From the NCBI GenBank assembly GCA_019633425.1, contig WSUB01000178.1, positions 1 to 64,000 on the forward strand: a stretch of 64,000 nucleotides of DNA, in the 5' to 3' direction. Shown piece by piece: positions 57,198 through 64,000 of this stretch. Made by a program: the position numbers and the translations under genes. Source of the DNA: Tulasnella sp. 424. Lineage: Eukaryota > Basidiomycota > Agaricomycetes > Cantharellales > Tulasnellaceae. The first letter of the stretch is position 1, and each line of letters starts with the position of its first letter. The notes below the pieces were generated by a model. It worked only from the letters and a program-made list of their open reading frames with translations. It made no database searches and was not told where the DNA came from.

Positions 57198-58740
57198 TAG
57201 GGAGGGGATGGTTGCAATTGACGTCTTGTTGACTGTCTTATGGGACAAACAACGGCAGGCATCGAAACGAGTTCCACACCAGGTGTCGAGGCGGATTGTG
57301 CAAGACGCTCATGTCAAAGTGAGAAACGAGAGTCGTATTTGTCCTCAGGGAAGGGAGACAAATGTTACTTCTACCTAACTGCAGGCTTCTCGGTTGGAAA
57401 AAAAACTCCCGAGAGGGGGGAACGATGTCTAAGAGGCTCGGGCATTTTCCGGTTCAGGACCTGCAATTCCCGATGCAAAGATGTCATGTAAGTAACTAAG
57501 CGTATACTATAGCATCTCAGGAAGCGAAGGAGAGACTCGAGCAAGAAAGCATGAACACATGCACTCATCAGGAGGGACTTGCAGGGCCAGGCGGCCCTCG
57601 CCGAAAGCGGCGCATGGTGCATCAAATCACGCGTGCTCTTGCTTTGGAAAGTTGCATCGCCGATACCAGAGGCTTAATGTCATTCTTACCCCCGCTAATT
57701 CCCCAGCAAAACACGATAACAAAAGCATCGTCCAGTTTGCTCTCGGATTGAGTACATCCGTTGCCTCACTTCGCATTATCAAGTTCGTCCGCAACCCATA
57801 CTAGCGACAATTTCTCTCCTTCGGCCTTAACACCTGGGACATTCATTCACTCCCGAAGATCATCAGGGGCTTTATTTTGATCTCAGTGCGAGGTCGCCGG
57901 TCGTGGCGAGCACTTTACAGAGAATATGAAGCGTGCATCGCATAAGTTGATTTGACCTAACCTGCCACAATCTAAAGATCTGAGAGAGAAAAGGAGGGTG
58001 TGGAATACGTGTAAAATACTTTGGGCTCGGGAGACCACCACAAAGCGTTCCAACTCAGCGTCAGTCAGCACCACGTTTAACGCAGGCATTTCTTTGATGT
58101 AGGAAGTTTCGGGTGCAAGGAGAGAAAGTCTAATACGAGCCTTTGTGAGTGATGGAGTTTGTGATGGCCCCACCTGAACGAAGGCTTGAAAAGCGCATCA
58201 AAGGGAACTAGAGCTTTTGGCACCAGGAGACTTGATATATCCGCCTTAGCGCCGTGATACAATGACTGCCGTAGTTATTCTGAACTTCTGGAGGTTCGAA
58301 AACAGGGCCGCCGTCCCCAAGTGGCGGCTTGGCGGGGGCTCTGCTTTCGGTGAAACATACTGCCTGAAACGCCACCAATGAGGAAGTCTTCCGCCTCGTC
58401 CCGTAATGATTTGATCGCCTTGGCTCACGGCCAGCGTTGATCAAAGAAGACGCGTTTTCATTGACCCCGGGATTTTCGCCTCCGATCGCGAGTAGGTTGC
58501 CGAACGATTACCTTTCGGAAGGAGGGATTGCGTGCCTATATTGAGGGAGTGCTAGGTGGGGGGGCCTCTGCAGGATACAAAGCGCCTTCGACATAGCCTT
58601 GGGCTTTTGAGCCACAAGGAGCGGACAAGGCTTTTTTGCTGAGGGGGGCGCAGAGAATGAAAGCCGAGTCGGGGAAAGTCTCACGCGGCGGACCGGAAAT
58701 TGAAAGCTCAGGGACCCCGACTGCACCTCTCTCCCTCTTT
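57198..58740. other. Intergenic, possible gene fragments
   Basis: About 1.5 kb. Minus-strand frames at 58444-58208 and 58173-57883 might be exons of a small unrecognised gene, but no domain or clean splice pair ties them together. The left 300 bases are the copy B promoter. Confidence 0.3.
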
Positions 58741-58800
58741 TCTTCAATTCTCTCTCTCTCTCCATCCACTTCTCTCTCCCTCTTTCTTTTTTCTCTCTTC
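58741..58800 (+). promoter_or_regulatory. Pyrimidine tract before the multi-PAM2 gene
   Basis: About 60 bases almost entirely C and T (TCTCTCTCTCTCC-type). It lies about 160-210 bases before the proposed start codon, on the coding strand. CT-rich tracts near transcription starts are common in highly expressed fungal genes. A GTAAGT donor at 58866 and CTAAC branch (about 58919) with an AG at 58949 suggest a leader intron downstream. Confidence 0.5.
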
Positions 58801-58957
58801 CGCTCCTCCTTCTAAAAGCATCGCGGCGTCGTCTTTGTCGACGAAGCAGCCTAATACCCCTCCACGTAAGTCGCGTTCTTTGTGAGCTGGTCGTCGTTGG
58901 AAGGAGCCCCGTTTTTTCTCTAACGGCTTTGTTGTCGTGTCAATGACAGCGAGCACA

Positions 58958-61900
58958 ATGGCCCTCCCCCAGCCGCAAATTCCTCACCAGCAGCACCACC
59001 ACGCGCGTCAGCTCAGCCGTCTCAACATCAATGCCGCCTCTTTCAATCCAGGAGGTCCAGAGACCGCTTTGTTCACCCCTCACGGCTTCGCCACCGCAGG
59101 GCCCCAGTCTGCATTCCCATTTTCAGCCAACCCCATGCAACAGCAGCAGCAGCATCTTCAGCAGCAGCGAACAATAGGCCACCATGGTTCTCATCCCTCC
59201 ATGTCTATGTCCATGTCCATGCACCGTTCTCGTCCTAGTCTCGCAAACATCCCGGGTTTTATGCCCCCCATGTCTGCAGCAGTACCGATGACCGCGGGCC
59301 CCCATATGGCAAACTTCCCCGTCAATCCCTTCCCAGTCCCTCCAACCCCTGGAGGATCACAGCAGCAGTTCCCGAATCAACAACCTCCTCACCAGCAACC
59401 TTACAGGCAGCGTAGGCAGCAGTCCATCTCCATCGGTGGCCCTCCTCGCGCTGCTCTCGGCGGTCCACAACGAAAGGCCACAACACCGACTCCCGCAGCC
59501 GCCGCCACGTCTACCGTAGTCGAAGGAAAAGTCCGAAAAGTCGTCGTGAAACTCCCAAAAGAGACTTTAGAAGACGAACCCACGGAACAGGACCAAGAGG
59601 GAAATCCCGTCGCGTCCTCATCGCGTAGCAGACCGACGTGGGCCAGAAGCCCCATCCCACCCGATTCACTGCCAGAACAGGCCCTTCCAGCCCCACCACA
59701 AATCGCTTCCGTGGAAATATACCCTTCACATTCACCGGAAGAAGAGGAGGGAGGAGGAGATTCGGCGGAGTCTAGTACTGCTGCTGCGACTGTTGTATTG
59801 CCTCGTCGGGTAAGCCTATATCGTCACCTTCTCGAACGTGGCGTGTCGTATGCTCATCACCCTAATCACACGTAGAATGCCTGGGACGTCTACCGCAAAA
59901 ACATCATCGAGGAAAAACTCGCCAAACTCGGGGTGGAGCCCTCCGGCTTCCCTGGGTTGGGCCCTGCACTGCCAGTCAGAGCGTTGCCGCCTCAAGTACT
60001 CGTTCACCACCATAACCGCGCTTCATCGGTACGTCTAACTTTACTTCACATTTACTTTTCGCACAAAAAAAGCGCGGTGCATCCCGTTCTGGAGGGCACT
60101 TTCACAGTTTTTTTGTCATTCTGGCGAAATTTCCTTCGCTTCGATTTCACTGCCACCCGATTGCGCTTCTTGCTTATCGCGTGTGTGTGGCGGTCTTCGT
60201 CACATTTTCGTCCTTTCTTTCGGGCTCGCCGTTTTCAAAAAAAAAAAAACACTTACACACCATTCCCAACTTTGGCTTAGGTCTCGACGCCTGCAGATCC
60301 AGCATTGCTTGCCAGACACGCTTTGCAAGGAAACCGGCAAACGCCAAGTCCCCTCTCCGTCGCTCCCCCCCTATCCGCTCTCCCTACGCAAACTGGGGCT
60401 GCAGCCACTCCCACCGAATCACGGCCTCTCAATGCCCTCGCGCCTGCATTCAACTTTGGGGGTCAATCATCGTCTCCTCTTGGGCCTTCTCCTCGGTTCC
60501 AGGCATTACCTGGTGGACCACGGGGATTCCACGGCCACAGCTTGTCTCTTGCTGCACCATCGTTCACTCCGCCAAATCCTTATCTCGCACCTGGCTTCGG
60601 CATTGGTTCCACCAATCCATTTGGAAAGGGTGCTGTTTTGGGAGGGGACGGCAGTCAAGGTGTACCCAGTCTCAGCGTCAGCCCTCAGCCCGGGACTCTC
60701 CCGTCGGTATCAGAGTACGAGGAGGACGAGGAAGCTGCAGTGGAAAGCAGCAGTGCCGCCGAGGGTCCAAAGATCCATGCTCCCAAGCCTCTCGGGATGC
60801 TTCACCTCCGACCTGTGTTCGTGTCGCATCAGAGCTCCCCAGCACCGTCCTCTGCACCCGAAATCCGTGAAGATGGAAACGACTCTGCGGCACGACTTTC
60901 GCCTCCCGTTACTGCTACTGGTCCTGCTGCTCATGCTAGAGACCTGTCGACCGCGGACTTTATGCGGGGCTTTGGCATCGAGAGTGACTTGGAAGGCGAT
61001 GCGAACGACGAGGTTCCAGCGGAGGCAGAAGAAGTCAGCGCTGAGCCTTCCCCGCAACCTGGTCTCGGCTTGCCGATCGTCGCTGAAGTCGAACGTGATT
61101 TGCTGATCGCTGCGGAAGATACTTTGGCTTCCGGTCCTACTCCAACTGCAGCCCGCTTCCCCACCGACGTGGCTACGACTCAAGAAGAAGAGGAAGAGGC
61201 CATCGAAGAAGCCGTCCAGGCCGTCGACCCTGCTGACGATGCGGACGAGGAAGACGTCTCCTCCGAGCGTGGAGATGAAGCCGAGGAGGTCGATACCGAG
61301 CTTGAAGAGGAGGTCGCTGAAGACAACTACACCACACCTTCACACTCCCGACACGTGTCCAAGGTCAGCATGGCCCCGAGTCTGGCGGAGATGGGACCCG
61401 CGGCTGTCGCTGCTGCCGCAAATGCGGCGGCGAGCGGACGCGCTGGAATGCGGGAGTTCAGGTTCGGTGGTAGTGGCGTCAGAGAAGAGGAAGGCGAGGA
61501 ATTGGAGGAAGATGACCGAGAGGCGGGGTACCTCAACGAGGATGCTAGCGCGCCTGCTGCCGAAGGATGGACTGGCAGACTGGTTTCTGACGATGAGACC
61601 GAGGTACGTTTCGGTTTCGCGTGGTGCTATCCCATGTAGCTTCCGACTGACGTTTTCTTCTTTCCCGCAGAGCATCGGCGAATGGTCCAACCCATCTGAC
61701 GAGGAACGTGCCAGACAGGAGCAGATCCACCGACGCCTGCTTCGTGAACAGGCCAAGATCACCAGCCAGGATCTATCCGGCTTCGTTGCCCGCCCGGCGC
61801 CCTACGAAAACCACGATCTCACCATCCGCTCAGAGCAGAGCTTCGTCTCGAACCCGAGCAACGATCCTGATCAGTCGGACGACATCGTCTCGAACCCGAG

Positions 61901-64000
61901 CGACGATGAGTACGCCAAAGCCGGCATGACGTTTGGTGGTGGGATCCTCGCAGCAGCGCAAGTCCCTCGGGAATCAAACGTGTTCGCTCAGATTGGAGCC
62001 GACTTCAATCCCGTCGTTCAACGCCCTCTCCCACCTCTGCCGCATTCGCGCAACACGTCTGCGCAGTTCCCTCAGGCCGCTGCGTCGCCTTCGTCCCATC
62101 ATCACAGCCCCGCGCCGAGCACACACACCGCTACTCCCGTCGTCGTCAAGAACAACATTGGTTCACTCAATCCTCTGGCCAGGCCTTTCGTCTTTGGTGC
62201 TCGTCCAGGATCCGATTCGTTCAGCTTGCAATCCCCCTCCACCGCGCCTGGAACCATCCCGCTTCCGAACTCGGCTGGTCTGCACAAGCCGTCCCACTCT
62301 CGTCAGTTGTCGGTAACGTCCAAATTGAACATTGCTGCTCCGGAGTTCAAGCCTGGAGGAACTTTCATGTTCACTCCTATCGAAGGTGTTCCGAGGTTGC
62401 CGATGCCGGCCCCGGGAGACGAGAACGAGACGTCCCGTCCACTTCCCGAGGTACCTACTTCTGGATCACCTTCTTACTCTATGCAAGGACGTGAAAAGAG
62501 GCAAAGACTGGATGACTCGCCCAAAACGGCAACTTTCCAATTCCCTCGACCATGGTCTCCCTCTCAAGCAGGCGACGCCAAAGAGCCCGAGCAAGAGCCC
62601 GAATCAGCGGCCCCACTGGATTCATCGCTCGTCAACATCCACGCCAAGCCATTCACGATCGCTGGACTTGTTGCCCTCAAAGCCGAAGCTCCTATTCGAT
62701 CCCTTACCCTTCCCGAGTCCAAGTCCGAGCAGCAATCGCCGTCTCGTGGAAATTCTCCCGACCCTGAAGCGGCTCAAAGAGCCATGTCGATGCCCACTAG
62801 CACGCTTGCGTCACCACCACGTCCAGAGCAGGCCCTTCCCGGTGCTACGTCGGCGTTTGGTCGACCAAGCCCGAGGTTGCCGATTCCCGACTTCAGTCAC
62901 CCGACATCGTCGAACACGGTTCCCGCAGGCCTGTTCAAGGCCCTGCACGCCGACGCAGAGGGACCAACGCGACCTACTGTTCGGTCGAGGCTTGCTTCTC
63001 GCGACTTCTTCGAGCATGCTAACCGGCGGTCGTTGGACGATATCAACGTGCCACTCATTTCGAAGAAGATGGCATCCAAGGTCCCAGCACCTGCTCCCAG
63101 TGCGGCACCGGTCTTCAGCCTGCCCGCTCAGGAATCATCTGCACCTGCTCTGGCTCTCGCACCTCCTCCACGTGCAAAGGAACGTCGCTCCTCTGCTCCC
63201 GCACAGCAAACTGTCGTCGTGGAAGTCCGCGCACCTTCTCCTGCTCCTTTGGCTTCTCCTTCAATCACTTCTTCTATTGTTCGCGACTCTGGTGAAGCTG
63301 TCGAGCAATTCGAAGGTCGTATGGAGGACCTGCTCGACGACAAGATCAGCCAACTTCGCGAGGACATCGCTTCCCTCGCTTCGACAAAGAGCAAGGACGC
63401 TGACGACTTGGTCAACGCGGCAATCGGCCAGCTGGTGACTTCATTCAGGACCCAGATGATGGATTACATGAAGAAGGTCACGGAAACCAACATGAGCCGC
63501 GCCGACGCCCATGTCGAGCTGAACCAGGACCTTGTCAAGGCTGCTATCGAAGAAGGCCACGAGAACATTCGCGCTAGCGTTCTACGGGAAATTGAGCGCT
63601 TGCAACCCACTCAGCGAGCTGGTCCCCCGATGGAAGTTCTTCATGCGATCGAGGACCTGCGAAGCGTCGTCACTGAAACGACGAGCACGGCTACTCAGAC
63701 GCTCCTCGCACACGTCGATGCGACTGAAACCTTCGCGCAGCGACGACTCGGGGAGAACCATCAAGCTCTGCTTCGCGACCTCTCGGCCCTCATTCTCCCT
63801 CGTCTTGCAGCCATCCGTCCAGAGCCTTTCGATGTTGATGCTGTCACTGAACAGCTTGCCGAAGCTGTCAAGCCTCACATCTCGCAACTCATCGACCTTG
63901 CGTCGGACAAGAAGGAGACGGCAGTCCTCATCACGCAGCAACTATCACCTCTCCTCCACGCCCTTATACCTCGGTTCGATCTTGACTCGATGGCACATCA
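58958..64000 (+). CDS. Multi-PAM2, coiled-coil protein (Upa2-like), partial
   Basis: Start ATG 58958 (MALPQPQIPHQQHHHARQLS), chosen because a likely leader intron ends at 58949. Exons 58958-59809, 59876-60028, 60281-61603 and 61671 onward form one frame of about 1,552 codons to the window edge. The N-part is disordered. PAM2 motifs (xLNxxAxxFxP, binding MLLE domains of poly(A)-binding protein) appear as SRLNINAASFNPGG (about 59015) and SKLNIAAPEFKPGG (about 62319). PAM2-like sites are RPLNALAPAFNFGG (about 60422), GSLNPLARPFVFG (about 62160) and SLVNIHAKPFTIAG (about 62625). The visible C-part is helical and probably coiled-coil (DDLLDDKISQLREDIASLAS-like region from about 63320). This order matches Upa2 of Ustilago, a dimerising scaffold of endosomal mRNA transport; its C-terminal GWW motif would lie beyond the window. 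Other multi-PAM2 proteins are possible. Confidence 0.7.

Noticed and set aside
60183..61106. 307-codon plus-strand frame, and the 368-codon frame at 62332-63438
   Set aside because: These are alternative frames of the multi-PAM2 gene. The chosen frame is joined by good splice sites and contains the PAM2 motifs.

Overview
The window is eukaryotic, almost certainly from a basidiomycete fungus (probably Agaricomycetes; order not determined). The reasons are genes broken by many 50-70 nt GT-AG introns with CTNAY-like branch points, expanded TKL kinases, F-box and BTB families, and a multi-PAM2 protein of the type described in Ustilago. All gene models were assembled by eye from reading frames and splice signals. 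Terminal exons and a few splice junctions remain uncertain.

Region 1 (1-32,000) is an accessory region dominated by a tandem array of minus-strand genes. They fuse an N-terminal Kelch beta-propeller to a C-terminal TKL-type Ser/Thr kinase (HSD(I/V)KPxN catalytic loop, DFG). I count six Kelch-kinase paralogs: K1 at 1-3086, K2 at 9956-13106, K3 at 13698-16661, K4 at about 17945-20156, K5 at 25108-28390 and K6 at 28926-32002. A seventh gene (5703-7837) carries the same kinase, but its Kelch half is replaced by the leucine zipper and downstream part of an AP-1/Yap1-like bZIP factor. The array shows gene birth and death. K3 and K4 are a roughly 3.1 kb tandem duplication. The kinase half of K4 is destroyed by a nonsense codon and an out-of-frame internal deletion. 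K1 loses its C-lobe at a sharp breakpoint near the window edge. A proline-rich fragment that stops just inside a forkhead domain lies beside K1, and about 480-bp direct repeats flank the chimera. One unrelated plus-strand gene for a 641-aa protein of unknown function (22599-24820) sits inside the array.

Region 2 (32,300-51,500) is a mostly conserved housekeeping block: a G-patch/C2H2 zinc-finger protein divergent from mitochondrial ClpP (with an apparent 6-nt microexon), a BTB-like protein, a seven-TM protein, Fap7/AK6 convergent with Nip7 (both ribosome-assembly factors), an aldo/keto reductase, COP9 signalosome subunit 7 and a DHA1-type MFS exporter.

Region 3 (51,500-64,000) holds a calnexin C-terminal remnant, a tandem pair of F-box genes, and the first roughly 1,550 codons of a large disordered protein. 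That protein has several PAM2/PAM2-like motifs and a helical C-terminal part, resembling Upa2, a core factor of endosomal mRNA transport. It runs off the right edge.

The most unusual content is the Kelch-kinase array and its recombinant members. No CRISPR arrays, rRNA or convincing tRNA genes were seen.
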